Source: an uncultured Nitrospiraceae bacterium (GTDB lineage: Bacteria > Nitrospirota > Thermodesulfovibrionia > Thermodesulfovibrionales > Dissulfurispiraceae). Taken from it: a stretch of DNA of 64,000 bases. Each line of letters starts with the position of its first letter. The stretch's first letter is position 1. The notes beneath the pieces were generated by a model. That model was not told the DNA's origin. It saw nothing but the letters and a program-made list of their open reading frames with translations, and did no database searches. The stretch covers positions 124,001 to 188,000 of the forward strand of contig CAIJNL010000002.1 of assembly GCA_903822005.1 (NCBI GenBank), written 5' to 3'. The translations under genes were made by a program, and so were the position numbers. Positions 9,277-18,673 of this stretch are shown here, piece after piece.

Positions 9277-9542
9277 TAGCTGCCCGAAACCTCTTTCTTG
9301 TTCTTTACCTCTATGATGAATTGATAGATGTCCTGAAGAGTACGTATGTCCCTGATCTTCTCTTCTTCCCTTATCTGTATACCAAAGCTCTTCTGAAGAG
9401 CCACTACCAGGTCGACTATGTCCAGGCTGTCCAGCCCCAGGTCTGTAAAGATATGGGCATCTGGTTTCAGAAGCGCCCTGTCTTTTTCAAAAGACTCTTC
9501 AAATACCATATTAACTTTCTCAATAATTTCCTGCTCAGTCAC
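9276..9542 (-). CDS. Acyl carrier protein
   Basis: An 88-aa helical acidic protein with the phosphopantetheine attachment motif DLGLDSLDIVDLV; Ser39 is the modified residue. It is the carrier for intermediates in this half of the cluster, between the ketosynthase and the acyltransferase genes. A second ACP is encoded at 17102-17344. APE clusters also carry two ACPs, so the divided arrangement fits that model. Confidence 0.93.
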   Translation of the reverse strand: MTEQEIIEKVNMVFEESFEKDRALLKPDAHIFTDLGLDSLDIVDLVVALQKSFGIQIREEEKIRDIRTLQDIYQFIIEVKNKKEVSGS

Positions 9543-9571
9543 GTAACCACCCCCAAAACATCAATTGTCTA

Positions 9572-10801
9572 TTATAATCCGTCATATCTTCTGCATGCCA
9601 GTGTAGCATTGATGCCGCCAAAGGCAAATCCGTTCTTCAGGATCAACAGTATGTCCTTTGGCATACTCTCCATCACATGCATAATACCCCTGCAGTCAGG
9701 GTCTACATTTTCAAGATTTCGTGTTGGATAAATAACTGATTTCTCCATCATCAGCAGCGACGCAATTAATTCGATTGCTCCTGACGCTCCGAGTGTATGT
9801 CCGATATGTCCTTTAAGGCTGCTGACTGGCACGGAATCGCCGAAGAGTTCCCTGATCGCCTCGGCCTCTTCCTTGTCACCCTGCAGCGTTGCGGTGGCAT
9901 GAGCATTTATATAATCCACATCCTCCGGCAATGATCGGGCCTCTTGCAACGCGTCGCTCATGCACCGGACCATAGACGCTTTATTGGACTGGCTTAGATG
10001 AGCGCCATTTCCGCTAGTACTATAGCCGACGATTTCAGCATATATCCGTGCGTTTCTGGCAAGCGCCCTGTCCAGGCCCTCTAATACCAGTATCCCGCTT
10101 CCGTCACCGCAGACCAGTCCGTCCCTGTCACGGTCAAACGGCCGGGGTGTCCTGTCCGGGGTCTGATTATACGCGGAAGATGTCGCAAAAAGCACATCAA
10201 AAGAGCCCGTCACCGTCGGGTGCAGCTCCTCGGCCCCCCCGCAAAGCATTATGTCCTGCCGCCCCGTCCTGATCAGATCATATCCGGTGCCAAGCGCATG
10301 GAGCGCCGACGCGCAGGCTGCAGAAGTCGACATGATATATCCGTTCAGCTCCAGATACTGAGCGACATTTGCGGCTGCGGTATGAGACATACACTGAAAG
10401 AAAAGGGACGATCCAAGCTTGCCAAGGTCCCTGTCAGGGAGCATTGTTTCAAACACCTCGGTTATGCTCTTCGCGCTCCCCATTGTCGAGCCTACAACAC
10501 AGCCCGTCCTCAGCCTGGGTATATCGGCAAAGGCGATGCCTGCATCAGCCAGGGCCTGTTCTGCCGCCTGAACTGCATAAATGCTCAGGATACCCATGGA
10601 GCGCCTTTTTTCCCGCGGGATCTTCTTCTCGTCCTTCATTTCGGAAGGTGCTCCTACATGGCTTCGCATCCCCTTATAAACGTCCCAGCCCTCCATATAC
10701 CGCACTGCACTGCGATTCTCTTCAAGTCCTTCCATAAGGGACTTTGTGCCGTATCCAAACGGCGAGACGACTCCAACCCCGGTTATCACGACCCTCTTCA
10801 T
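9572..10801 (-). CDS. 3-oxoacyl-ACP synthase (FabF-like ketosynthase)
   Basis: A 409-aa full-length KAS II-like enzyme beginning MKRVVITGVGVVSPFG. The catalytic set is complete: Cys163 (SAACASA), His301 (NAHATAT) and His335 (KGHIGHTLGASG). The C-terminal NGFAFGGINA glycine turn is present. It most resembles the main extending ketosynthase of the cluster. The start overlaps the stop of the FAD oxidoreductase gene by 4 nt. Role in polyene extension is inferred from the operon. Confidence 0.92.
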   Translation of the reverse strand: MKRVVITGVGVVSPFGYGTKSLMEGLEENRSAVRYMEGWDVYKGMRSHVGAPSEMKDEKKIPREKRRSMGILSIYAVQAAEQALADAGIAFADIPRLRTGCVVGSTMGSAKSITEVFETMLPDRDLGKLGSSLFFQCMSHTAAANVAQYLELNGYIMSTSAACASALHALGTGYDLIRTGRQDIMLCGGAEELHPTVTGSFDVLFATSSAYNQTPDRTPRPFDRDRDGLVCGDGSGILVLEGLDRALARNARIYAEIVGYSTSGNGAHLSQSNKASMVRCMSDALQEARSLPEDVDYINAHATATLQGDKEEAEAIRELFGDSVPVSSLKGHIGHTLGASGAIELIASLLMMEKSVIYPTRNLENVDPDCRGIMHVMESMPKDILLILKNGFAFGGINATLACRRYDGL

Positions 10802-12300
10802 CTGCGGGGCCTCCGATTCAGGAATTTGGCGTAATCATCCTCTTTTACAAGAGACTGGGCCACAATTAAAGAGGACATCATAGCGCCTATGACTCCGGGC
10901 AGGATTGAACTCTGCCCCGCTGCATAGCAATTTTTGACTGGAAGTCTGCCTCTCAGGTTGAACTGACCTATTTTTTGCTTCACACCATAAGATGAGCCAT
11001 CGTTATTATGCAGATAATCCCTGAACGTGAGGACAGATGCTGCATCCGATACACTGAGTTTGCCCCTGTACCCGGGGAAATATTTATAAATACGATTGAG
11101 CAGATGTTCGACCTTTTTCTCCTTATATTCCTTATAGGCTTCGGGCCTCCTGCCTACCTGAGAATCCTTCCATGCCTCCACCTGCTCGGGAAACGACGGC
11201 TCTATCGCAACTATCACCTTATGCTTCTTTTCACCCACCTGCTCAAGTGTCTTTACAAGGATTAGCGCAGAGTCACCCTCATTAAAAGGGTCCAGCATCT
11301 GGTTAAAATCGGTGCCTGGAAGGAGGGTTACAAGCTTTGAGCCATAGCCGGGCTCGTCGAATCCCGGATCAAGGACACCAAAAATTGAAAAGCAGCCTGC
11401 AGAGGGTTCAAACGCGGAGACCCTCGCTCTGAAGGCCTTGCTGACCTGCTGCTCCGGCATGACCTTCAGGACCTCTTTCGGATGTATAGTGAAGATGCAG
11501 TTTGTTGCAGAAATTTCTTCTCCGGTGTTAAGGATAAAGCGTCCGGCCATGTTTTCACGAATCTCCGTCATGCCGGTGACATGGCATCCGCAACGGACTT
11601 CTACATCGTACTGCCTGAATTTGGCCTCAAACGCGTCTATGAATGCGGCCCCTCCGTTTTTAACACGTGCAACTGATTCGTAAAGACCGTACGAAATTCT
11701 GCTGTGATTGGCAAAGGAGATCTCATTCGGCTTAACACCGTAACACATGGCAAACGTCGAAAAAAGGGCTTTCAGCACAGGGTTTGCGGTGATACCCGTG
11801 AGTACTTCTTCACAGGTAATGTAGTCTTCCTGCAGTGGGTCGAATTTATTTAACAGCGTACCCAACGACATTGACGGAGTCCCTTTGCATACATTTTGAA
11901 CCTTGTCGAAATACGAATCAATCCCACAAGCCTCTTCCGGAAAATAGGCCTTCATCCGTAGCTTCAGCTTCTCGATTCCATAGGGCATATCGTACCGCTT
12001 GCCGTCATTCTCAAAGACAAAGCTGTTCGCGTCATCGTCCGACATAAATACCGGTTCGATACCGTCATGCATGTCCAGCACCGACAGGATATCATCCAGA
12101 ATCCCGCCTTTGTGGAGCCCGCCCGTAAAATGGAAACCTGTGTCGAACGGGATGCCGCGTTTAGAGAACCTCGCCATAGAGCCGCCAATATAGGGCCCCT
12201 TCTCGATCAGCAGCACTTTATGCCCGTTCATGGCGAGAATCAGGCTCATCGTCATCCCGCTGATTCCGCTGCCTATAACAATGTCGTCGTATCTAATCAT
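10798..12300 (-). CDS. FAD-dependent oxidoreductase, phytoene desaturase/CrtISO-like
   Basis: A 500-aa flavoprotein with an N-terminal dinucleotide-binding motif (DIVIGSGISGMTMS, then LLIEKGPYIGGSM) and the C-terminal FAD motif GVIGAMMSSLIVAQS characteristic of the carotenoid desaturase/isomerase and retinol saturase group. In carotenoid pathways these enzymes desaturate or isomerise conjugated chains. In this cluster it could act on the polyene chain (inference); such a gene is not part of the core APE set that I know. A GGATGG site precedes the ATG. There is a 128-bp gap upstream. Confidence 0.85.
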   Translation of the reverse strand: MIRYDDIVIGSGISGMTMSLILAMNGHKVLLIEKGPYIGGSMARFSKRGIPFDTGFHFTGGLHKGGILDDILSVLDMHDGIEPVFMSDDDANSFVFENDGKRYDMPYGIEKLKLRMKAYFPEEACGIDSYFDKVQNVCKGTPSMSLGTLLNKFDPLQEDYITCEEVLTGITANPVLKALFSTFAMCYGVKPNEISFANHSRISYGLYESVARVKNGGAAFIDAFEAKFRQYDVEVRCGCHVTGMTEIRENMAGRFILNTGEEISATNCIFTIHPKEVLKVMPEQQVSKAFRARVSAFEPSAGCFSIFGVLDPGFDEPGYGSKLVTLLPGTDFNQMLDPFNEGDSALILVKTLEQVGEKKHKVIVAIEPSFPEQVEAWKDSQVGRRPEAYKEYKEKKVEHLLNRIYKYFPGYRGKLSVSDAASVLTFRDYLHNNDGSSYGVKQKIGQFNLRGRLPVKNCYAAGQSSILPGVIGAMMSSLIVAQSLVKEDDYAKFLNRRPRR

Positions 12301-12428
12301 TCAAACCATCCGGGTTAGTTATAATTCGGGCCATTTCAAACAATAGCACCCAAGCACATGCCGCCTTTTAACTCTTCTGGACATACTGATGTTTTAGCTC
12401 CGGACTTCAGGATACAAGGTACGGGATA
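12301..12428. other. Gap between fabG-like and FAD oxidoreductase genes
   Basis: A 128-bp non-coding gap within the minus-strand operon. On the minus strand there is a TATAAC hexamer at about 12316-12321, a possible -10, but no convincing -35 at the right distance. I see no hairpin with a T-tract, so read-through from the upstream gene is likely. Confidence 0.3.
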
Positions 12429-13151
12429 CTATATTGCCAATCCGCCGTTAATGCCGATAACCTGTCCATGTATATACATATGCTCTTCGGTACAAAGAAA
12501 ATTCACAACAGAAGCGACATCTTCCGGCTTGCCCAAACGGTTAATCGGTATCAGGTTCAGTATCTGTTCCTTTGGCAGCCCTGCGGTCATGTCTGTCTCG
12601 ATAAAACCGGGAGCAACCACATTAACGAATATGTTCTTCTTGCCGATCTCCCGCGCAAGCGCCCTGGCAGCTCCGATCAACCCGGCCTTTGAGGCCGAAT
12701 AGTTGACCTGTCCTGCCTGCCCGATCTGTCCCGAAGTGGACGATACCACGATGATATGCCCTCTTTTTGCCTTGAGCATGGGAAACATCAGCATACGAGT
12801 CACGTTATAAAAGCCATCCAGGTTTGTGGAAATAACGGAATCCCATTCGTCCCTCGTCATCCAGACCATGAGATTGTCCCTGGTGATACCGGCATTATAG
12901 ACAAGCACATGCGGCGTGCGTTCTTCCACTTTTTTGGCAAGGGCAGCTTCCGTCTCCTCGTAGTTCGATATATCGAACCGGAGCAATTCACAGGACCTGC
13001 CAAGACCCTCTATCATGGCTTTGACTTCCTCCGCGGCCACTGTATTGCTTTTATAGCCAATCCAGAGATCAAAGCCCGATTTCGCGAGCCGGACCGCTAT
13101 TGCCCGACCTATTCCACGGCTGCCGCCTGTAACAAAAGCTATCTTATTCAT
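12429..13151 (-). CDS. 3-oxoacyl-ACP reductase (FabG-like SDR)
   Basis: A 240-aa short-chain dehydrogenase. The NAD(P) motif TGGSRGIG is at residues 8-15 and the NAG motif at about 86-88. The catalytic Ser138, Tyr151 and Lys155 are in VSSTSG and YSASK. The C-terminus reads INGGLAI, as in FabG/ApeQ. It should reduce the beta-keto group after each condensation in the polyene pathway. It is the first gene of the minus-strand operon and faces a divergent radical SAM gene across 223 bp. APE-cluster ketoreductases belong to this family. Confidence 0.92.
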   Translation of the reverse strand: MNKIAFVTGGSRGIGRAIAVRLAKSGFDLWIGYKSNTVAAEEVKAMIEGLGRSCELLRFDISNYEETEAALAKKVEERTPHVLVYNAGITRDNLMVWMTRDEWDSVISTNLDGFYNVTRMLMFPMLKAKRGHIIVVSSTSGQIGQAGQVNYSASKAGLIGAARALAREIGKKNIFVNVVAPGFIETDMTAGLPKEQILNLIPINRLGKPEDVASVVNFLCTEEHMYIHGQVIGINGGLAI

Positions 13152-13374
13152 ACACCCAATTCACCAAAAACCCTTTAAAATTAGTGTTCTACTATAGCAG
13201 ATTCCATTCCGTTTTGGGAACATAACCGGAGGCGGAAAATAGACGGCCCAGCGCCGGCAAGTCAATAAAAACAATCGTAATATCTTGTAATTGCTCCTCA
13301 CGGCATGATACTATTTCTCGTGCCTTCATCAGAATATCGGACTGATTATTCCAATTGTGCGATAATAGGAACAT
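13152..13374. promoter_or_regulatory. Divergent intergenic region between the two arms of the polyene cluster
   Basis: A 223-bp AT-richer gap separates the two divergent operons and must hold both promoters. On the minus strand a TATAGT hexamer lies at about 13194-13199, 40-odd bases before the fabG-like start. On the plus strand GATAAT at about 13362-13367 sits just before the radical SAM start and TAGGAAC acts as its ribosome site. Neither has a strong -35. I found no large palindrome. The promoter positions are tentative. Confidence 0.4.
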
Positions 13375-14745
13375 ATGTCAGGAAATGAAGTACTCAATAT
13401 CATAAGAAATAAACTCTTCTATGGTTCAACGGATTATACCAAGAGCCAGCCGGACCTGTTTACTCCTCACAAATTCAGGATTGTAGCGCCGTCGCAGGCA
13501 GAAAACTTCCTCGAAATAGTGAAAGAAAGCCTGACTGGTGAAGAAGAAGTACTGGTGTATGTGCACCTGCCTTTCTGCTTTTCCGAATGTTTATTCTGCA
13601 ATTCCTTTCCCTTCAAGGTTGACAGAGAGGCGCAAGACGAGTATTTAAGCAATCTGTTGAAGGAGATTGAGCTCACGGCCAAACATGGTCTTTTTGCCGG
13701 CAGGAAAGTGCGCTGCGTATATTTGGGGGGCGGCACTCCTACCTCATTCGCCAACCGCGACATAAAGCAGATACTGGACAAGCTGTCATCAAGCATGGAT
13801 CTGGCGGCTGACTGCAATATAACCTCTGAAGCCCATCCGCTGACACTCCCTGACAAAAACAGGATAAAAGAATTAAGCGCTATCGGCATAAACAGACTGA
13901 GCTGCGGCTGTCAGACTTTCGATCCCGAGATACTTCAGAGATGCAACCGCCAGAACACCCCCGCACAGATAGAAAGAATTGTGAGGGATGCCCAGGATGC
14001 CGGCATGACGATAAATATCGATATGATGACAGGACTTCCGGGGCAGACCATGGAGAGTGTAAAAAAGGACCTTTCTATCCTCGAAAAAATACGGCCTGAT
14101 GCTGTTGAGTATATCAGGCATGAAATAGTAAACCCGCTTGTCGTGAAACTGTATCAGGACAATCCCGGCCTGGTAGTAGACAATGACACCCTTTTCGAAA
14201 TGGTATATGTCACTCAGGAATGGATGAGCACAAACGGATATGAACAGAACGGCAGGTTTACTAATGATAAGCAGTGGCCCTACAGGTACTACTGGTTGAA
14301 GGAAATGCCCATAATAGCCTTCGGTTCGCGTGCAAGGTCCTATACAAGAACTATCTGCTATGACAAGCACGAAGAACTGACTACGTATTCTCATATGATC
14401 AGGAAAGATATCGTGCCAATCGGCAGATATATTACCCTTTCCGAGCGCGAGCAGATGTACCGTTCTCTCCTGCTGCAGCTGCAATTAAAAAGCGGCCTTG
14501 ATATGAACCTGTTCCGCGCCAGATTCAACAGGGACCCCCTCGAAGTTTTTTCGAAGCTTTATTCCACGCTGAGCGAGTATGGCTGCCTTAAGCAGGAAGA
14601 CGGCGGCATATGCCTGACCAAATACGGGGCATATTTTGTCGAAGACGTCTGCGACTATATTATAGATGCCGTGCTGAAAGAAGAATCAGATTCTCTGATA
14701 AGAACTCCTCACTCGGTGGGTGGTACTTCTTCAAGACTGACCTGA
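13375..14745 (+). CDS. HemW/HemN-like radical SAM protein
   Basis: A 456-aa radical SAM protein of the coproporphyrinogen oxidase-like group. It has Cys68-x3-Cys72-x2-Cys75 (CFSECLFC), the YLGGGTPT motif, and a HemN-type C-terminal region from about residue 350. It opens the plus-strand arm of the cluster and lies 7 nt before a ketosynthase gene. The linkage makes a biosynthetic role on the polyene or its head group more likely than haem synthesis, but that is inference. Related HemW proteins can be methyltransferases, cyclases or haem chaperones, so no reaction is claimed. A TAGGA site precedes the ATG. Confidence 0.82.
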   Translation: MSGNEVLNIIRNKLFYGSTDYTKSQPDLFTPHKFRIVAPSQAENFLEIVKESLTGEEEVLVYVHLPFCFSECLFCNSFPFKVDREAQDEYLSNLLKEIELTAKHGLFAGRKVRCVYLGGGTPTSFANRDIKQILDKLSSSMDLAADCNITSEAHPLTLPDKNRIKELSAIGINRLSCGCQTFDPEILQRCNRQNTPAQIERIVRDAQDAGMTINIDMMTGLPGQTMESVKKDLSILEKIRPDAVEYIRHEIVNPLVVKLYQDNPGLVVDNDTLFEMVYVTQEWMSTNGYEQNGRFTNDKQWPYRYYWLKEMPIIAFGSRARSYTRTICYDKHEELTTYSHMIRKDIVPIGRYITLSEREQMYRSLLLQLQLKSGLDMNLFRARFNRDPLEVFSKLYSTLSEYGCLKQEDGGICLTKYGAYFVEDVCDYIIDAVLKEESDSLIRTPHSVGGTSSRLT

Positions 14746-14752
14746 CCTGCCC

Positions 14753-15931
14753 ATGAGGAACTCTGATATGCTCATAACCGGACTGGGCGTAATATCAGCT
14801 GCCGGCAATAACCTTTCCGAAACTCTCGATTCTTTTGCCAGCGGACAGAGAAACTGCGGACCTTTGACCCTTTTCCCTTCACAGCTGCCATATCCGGTTT
14901 TTGAAGTCAAAAACCTGCCTGATAATTACTATCTTGAAGGCCGGCGGACGCTGAGCCTTGCCATGATCGCAGTTGATCAGGCCCTTGCTGATGCCAGGCT
15001 TTCGGACATTCCGAAATACAGGATCGGCGTCTGTCTGGGAACAACCGTTGCGAGCCAGCTGAACGATCTGCAATTTTACATGACCTACCGCGAGAAAAAT
15101 TCCGCCCCAATGACAGCAGCCGACAGGTTCCTCAAAGGCAATCTTGCGGAATATGTCAGCCGCAGGATCGGTGCGCGAGGCCCTCAGCTGACTGTAGTAA
15201 ATGCCTGCTCCTCAGGGACCGACGCTATAGGCGTGGCGCTATCATGGCTCAAAAGCGATCTTTGCGATATAGTAATTGCTGGAGGCGCTGATGAACTTAA
15301 TCATATCCCATATTGCGGCTTCAGCTCCCTCGGTATAGTAAACCCCGGCTTATGCGCCCCATTCGACCGTGACCGCAAAGGACTTAACCTCGGCGAAGGC
15401 GCCGGGATTATGATCATAGAAAAACAATCAGTTGCCAAAATCAGGGGAGTCACTTCAGATCTTTTCCTTGCGGGCTTTGGCGCTTCAGGCGATGCATATC
15501 ATCTTACCGCTCCAAGTCCTGAGGGAATCGGGCTCAAGGCCTCGCTTCGTTCAGCACTTGCCGAAGCCGGCATCCAACCTGGGGAGATTGCTTTCATCAA
15601 TGCGCATGGCACCGGCACTCTCGACAATGACCTGGTTGAAGGTAATGTCCTCGCCGATATTTTCGGGCAGGCCGTCAAAATGCTCTCGACAAAGGGATAC
15701 ACCGGGCATACGCTCGGCGCAGCCGGCGGAATAGAGGCCGCGTTTACCGCCGCCGGACTAAGGTATGGATGGATCCCGGCCAGCGCAGGTTTCGAGAACA
15801 GGGATGAAGCCATTCCGCTCTCACCAGTCGGCGAAAAGACTTCTGTCAGCGGACAATACGCCATATCGACTTCACTCGCCTTTGGCGGAAACAATGCGGC
15901 TGTCCTGCTTGGTCTCGAAAACATAAAATGA
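14753..15931 (+). CDS. 3-oxoacyl-ACP synthase (ketosynthase partner of the KS/CLF pair)
   Basis: A 392-aa ketosynthase with an intact catalytic set: Cys152 in VVNACSSGTD, His285 in INAHGTGT and His319 in KGYTGHTLGAAG. It overlaps the next gene, a ketosynthase-like protein lacking the active Cys, by 4 nt. That arrangement is the KS-alpha/chain-length-factor pair of type II polyketide and APE systems, so the two probably work as a heterodimer. Confidence 0.92.
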   Translation: MRNSDMLITGLGVISAAGNNLSETLDSFASGQRNCGPLTLFPSQLPYPVFEVKNLPDNYYLEGRRTLSLAMIAVDQALADARLSDIPKYRIGVCLGTTVASQLNDLQFYMTYREKNSAPMTAADRFLKGNLAEYVSRRIGARGPQLTVVNACSSGTDAIGVALSWLKSDLCDIVIAGGADELNHIPYCGFSSLGIVNPGLCAPFDRDRKGLNLGEGAGIMIIEKQSVAKIRGVTSDLFLAGFGASGDAYHLTAPSPEGIGLKASLRSALAEAGIQPGEIAFINAHGTGTLDNDLVEGNVLADIFGQAVKMLSTKGYTGHTLGAAGGIEAAFTAAGLRYGWIPASAGFENRDEAIPLSPVGEKTSVSGQYAISTSLAFGGNNAAVLLGLENIK

Positions 15932-16998
15932 ATATACTCGGCACCGGCATAATCTTTTCCCGCGGCCTTGGCGTTGCAGCGCTTGAGAATGCCCTGCGTG
16001 CCGGATGGCAGCCACCGGACGAAATTGATCTGCCGCGCAGTGCCGGCCTTAAACGCCTGGTTTATCAGGTCAACCTGGATGCGGTACCTGACAAGACCTT
16101 ATTAAAAAAGAACCGCCGTTCAGACAAGTTGAGCAAGATGGCCGTGCTGGCAGCGGCCGACGCGCTTGCGGACAGCGGTATCGCGCAGACAGCGGACAAA
16201 AGAATAGGCATAATACTCTCCACGGCCTTTGGCGCTCACGTAACGACATTCGATTTTCTGGACGGCATACTCGATTATGGAGAGGCAAATGTTTCGCCGA
16301 CAACGTTTTCGAATTCAGTGCATAATGCTGCGGCAGCGTATATCTCATCATCCCTCAACATTAAAGGACCGACCCTGAGCATCACACAGTTCAGGTTCTC
16401 CTTTCAGTCGGCCCTGCAGCTTGCGTCCGCGTGGCTTCAGCAGGGACGCTGCGATTATGTGCTCGCGGGTGCTGTTGACCAGTATGGCGCTGTCCTTGGC
16501 TATGTCGCGGACCAGAAACTATGTTCAGCACCTGACGGAAAGATAAAACCTTTCACCTTTAGTCCAACCTGCCATGTGCCCGGCGAAGGGGCCGCCTTTT
16601 TCCTGCTCGGGAAAGCGGGCCCGGAAAACATGTATTGCAGCGTGACCGCTATTCATACAGGCGCAGAACCGGACAACCCTAATCCTCCTGATATTGATAT
16701 CATTGATGCAGACGGAATGCTTCCCGACGAATCAGCATATATTGCAGCTTTGCGACATGGGATACCGGCAACGTCATACTCTCCAGTCTTTGGAAGCATG
16801 ATGATCACAAGCGCGTTTAATATTGCAGCCGGCGCTTTGATGCTCAGAAACCAGTCCTGCTATGCTGCGCCTGTGCTGGACAATCCCCACAATATTCGCC
16901 TCTTGTCCGAATCAGGCAAAAGGGCAATGAAACAAATCCGTTGTACCGGATATAACTGCTATGGAGACAAGTCAGTAATATATCTCGGCAGGGACTGA
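15928..16998 (+). CDS. Chain-length-factor-like, catalytically degenerate ketosynthase
   Basis: A 356-aa thiolase-fold protein. The N-terminal half aligns with ketosynthases, but the nucleophile position reads SITQFRFSFQSAL instead of an ACSSG-type motif, so the active Cys is absent. The His motifs (HGTGT, GHTLG) are not recognisable in the C-terminal half. Such proteins act as chain-length factors paired with an active ketosynthase; the partner gene lies immediately upstream with a 4-nt overlap. It is shorter than normal ketosynthases (about 400-410 aa). The proposed role is to set chain length. Confidence 0.8.
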   Translation: MNILGTGIIFSRGLGVAALENALRAGWQPPDEIDLPRSAGLKRLVYQVNLDAVPDKTLLKKNRRSDKLSKMAVLAAADALADSGIAQTADKRIGIILSTAFGAHVTTFDFLDGILDYGEANVSPTTFSNSVHNAAAAYISSSLNIKGPTLSITQFRFSFQSALQLASAWLQQGRCDYVLAGAVDQYGAVLGYVADQKLCSAPDGKIKPFTFSPTCHVPGEGAAFFLLGKAGPENMYCSVTAIHTGAEPDNPNPPDIDIIDADGMLPDESAYIAALRHGIPATSYSPVFGSMMITSAFNIAAGALMLRNQSCYAAPVLDNPHNIRLLSESGKRAMKQIRCTGYNCYGDKSVIYLGRD

Positions 16999-17014
16999 TC
17001 TCTCATCCATCTGT

Positions 17015-17043
17015 TTGAATAAATACCGGACATCGGATATAAT
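17015..17043 (+). promoter_or_regulatory. Sigma-70-type promoter before the second ACP gene
   Basis: TTGAAT at 17015-17020 and a perfect TATAAT at 17038-17043 are separated by exactly 17 nt. This lies in the 100-bp gap after the chain-length-factor gene, so the ACP, condensation-fold, FAD and probably radical SAM genes can be transcribed independently of the ketosynthase pair. Confidence 0.75.
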
Positions 17044-17101
17044 TCCCTGACAACGCTGACGCGTTTTAGCGCATTTCCTTCTTTCGCGAGGATGCTTGAT
17101 T

Positions 17102-17344
17102 GTGACTGTTCCAGAAATTGAAAACATATTGCTGCAGGGAATTTCGTCCGTGACCAACAGGGAGCTGTCGGAAATTTCCCCTGACATGCCGTTCCACGAC
17201 CTCGGCATAGATTCCCTCGGTTTTGTCGAGATACTCGTATACATCGAAAAGACCTTCAAGCTGCAGCTGATCTCGTCAGACCTCACCCGCAAGGACTTTG
17301 AGACTGTGCACAGTCTGGCGGCATTCATCAGCAGAAAGCTTTAG
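17102..17344 (+). CDS. Acyl carrier protein (second copy)
   Basis: An 80-aa acidic helical protein with the carrier motif DLGIDSLGFVEIL; Ser38 should carry phosphopantetheine. I prefer the GTG at 17102 over the TTG at 17096 because the GAGGA site at 17088-17092 would be only 3 nt from the TTG. It heads a transcription unit with its own strong promoter and is followed 12 nt later by the condensation-fold gene. Confidence 0.9.
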   Translation: MTVPEIENILLQGISSVTNRELSEISPDMPFHDLGIDSLGFVEILVYIEKTFKLQLISSDLTRKDFETVHSLAAFISRKL

Positions 17345-17356
17345 TACCTGCCATTT

Positions 17357-18673
17357 ATGCTGGCCTCCAGGCGAAAGCGTTACCTGTCCGGCTCCGACTG
17401 GGTAATTAATACTCTCGATTATATGATGAAGATCACGACCTGTTCAGGGAACATGTCGCAGATCGTTCTGATGCTTGACGCCCCGCTTGATGTGGATGAA
17501 GTACGGACACGTCTGGGCCGTTTCGCAAGTCAGTTTCCTGTGCTGCATGGATATTTGGCACGAGATTTCAAACTCACTCCTTTCTGGAAGATTCCCTCTT
17601 CAGTCAACAGAGACATTACCATCAACGTTACTCATCTCAAGGGCACTGTTTCCCTGGAAACTCTTCTGCTAATGCTGAAAACGAATGCGAACAGCAAATT
17701 TCGCGACGAAAAAGACCATATCGCTTTTCATCTTTTTATCAGTAGCGGACGGAGCGCCATCGCAATGACTTTCGACCATCGCCTGTTCGATGCCCGTGGG
17801 GCCGAATCCTTCCTCTATCTGTTTCAGCAAAGCCTGGAGGGTCACACCCCTTCTGGCGACATCGTCTTTACTTCCTCCATGGAGCTGACAAGATGGAAAC
17901 AATATTTCATGGCGGGAAGAAACGTGAACCGCAGGATCATTGCACTCTCAAAATCGGAACCTGAGGCCCTGCCTCTTCAGCCGGGGCACTCCGGAGGCTG
18001 CAAATACCGGTTGCTTACCTTTTCAGAGCGGGAAACCTCTGCCATCTATGACAACGCATACCGTGAAGCAGGATACCTGATGGAGTCGCCATATTTCCTC
18101 GCTATCATAACGCAGACTGTACACGAGCTTTTTGCAAACGCGTCTGCGGACGGCGCCAGTTACCTGGTCCCTGTAACCATGGACCTCAGGACTGGAAAAG
18201 AGCCCTTGCAGGAGGTCTTCTTCAATCATGTCTCATATCTGTTTTACCAGATACCGGTGCAGCAGGCAGAAGACCTTAAAGGGCTGATTGCGATGTTCAA
18301 ACAGCAGATGTACGACCAGGTGAAATCGGGTTTTCCTAAAGATCTTGCCGAAGCCTCCCTGCTTACCCGCATCGTACCCATGGGCCTGTTCGGAAAGATG
18401 CTTCATATTCCGCTAAAAGGCAAGGTCGCGACCTTTGCATTCTCTCACCTCGGCAAAAGTGCATACCAGTCGTCCTCCTTCATGGGCAGGACCATAGAAA
18501 ATCTGTTCCACATGCCGAGAGTACCGGTGCCTCCCGGGCTCGGTTTCTTTACCACTTATTACAACAACAGGCTCAATCTGGTGATATCCTGCCTGGATGG
18601 ACTGCTCTCGGATGAACGACTTCTTATGATCGAATCCGGAATCAGGAAAAGATTAGGGGTCACTTCCGCATGA
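17357..18673 (+). CDS. Condensation-fold (CAT-like) acyltransferase
   Basis: A 438-aa protein with the chloramphenicol acetyltransferase/condensation-domain active-site pattern FDHRLFDARG (His141-x3-Asp145-x2-Gly148), a weaker version of HHxxxDG. A second family feature is a long C-terminal half with a DFG-like stretch not clearly preserved. Stand-alone members transfer acyl groups from a carrier protein to an alcohol or amine. Directly after an ACP gene, it probably offloads the polyene acyl chain onto a head group (inference). It overlaps the next gene by 4 nt. Confidence 0.7.
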   Translation: MLASRRKRYLSGSDWVINTLDYMMKITTCSGNMSQIVLMLDAPLDVDEVRTRLGRFASQFPVLHGYLARDFKLTPFWKIPSSVNRDITINVTHLKGTVSLETLLLMLKTNANSKFRDEKDHIAFHLFISSGRSAIAMTFDHRLFDARGAESFLYLFQQSLEGHTPSGDIVFTSSMELTRWKQYFMAGRNVNRRIIALSKSEPEALPLQPGHSGGCKYRLLTFSERETSAIYDNAYREAGYLMESPYFLAIITQTVHELFANASADGASYLVPVTMDLRTGKEPLQEVFFNHVSYLFYQIPVQQAEDLKGLIAMFKQQMYDQVKSGFPKDLAEASLLTRIVPMGLFGKMLHIPLKGKVATFAFSHLGKSAYQSSSFMGRTIENLFHMPRVPVPPGLGFFTTYYNNRLNLVISCLDGLLSDERLLMIESGIRKRLGVTSA

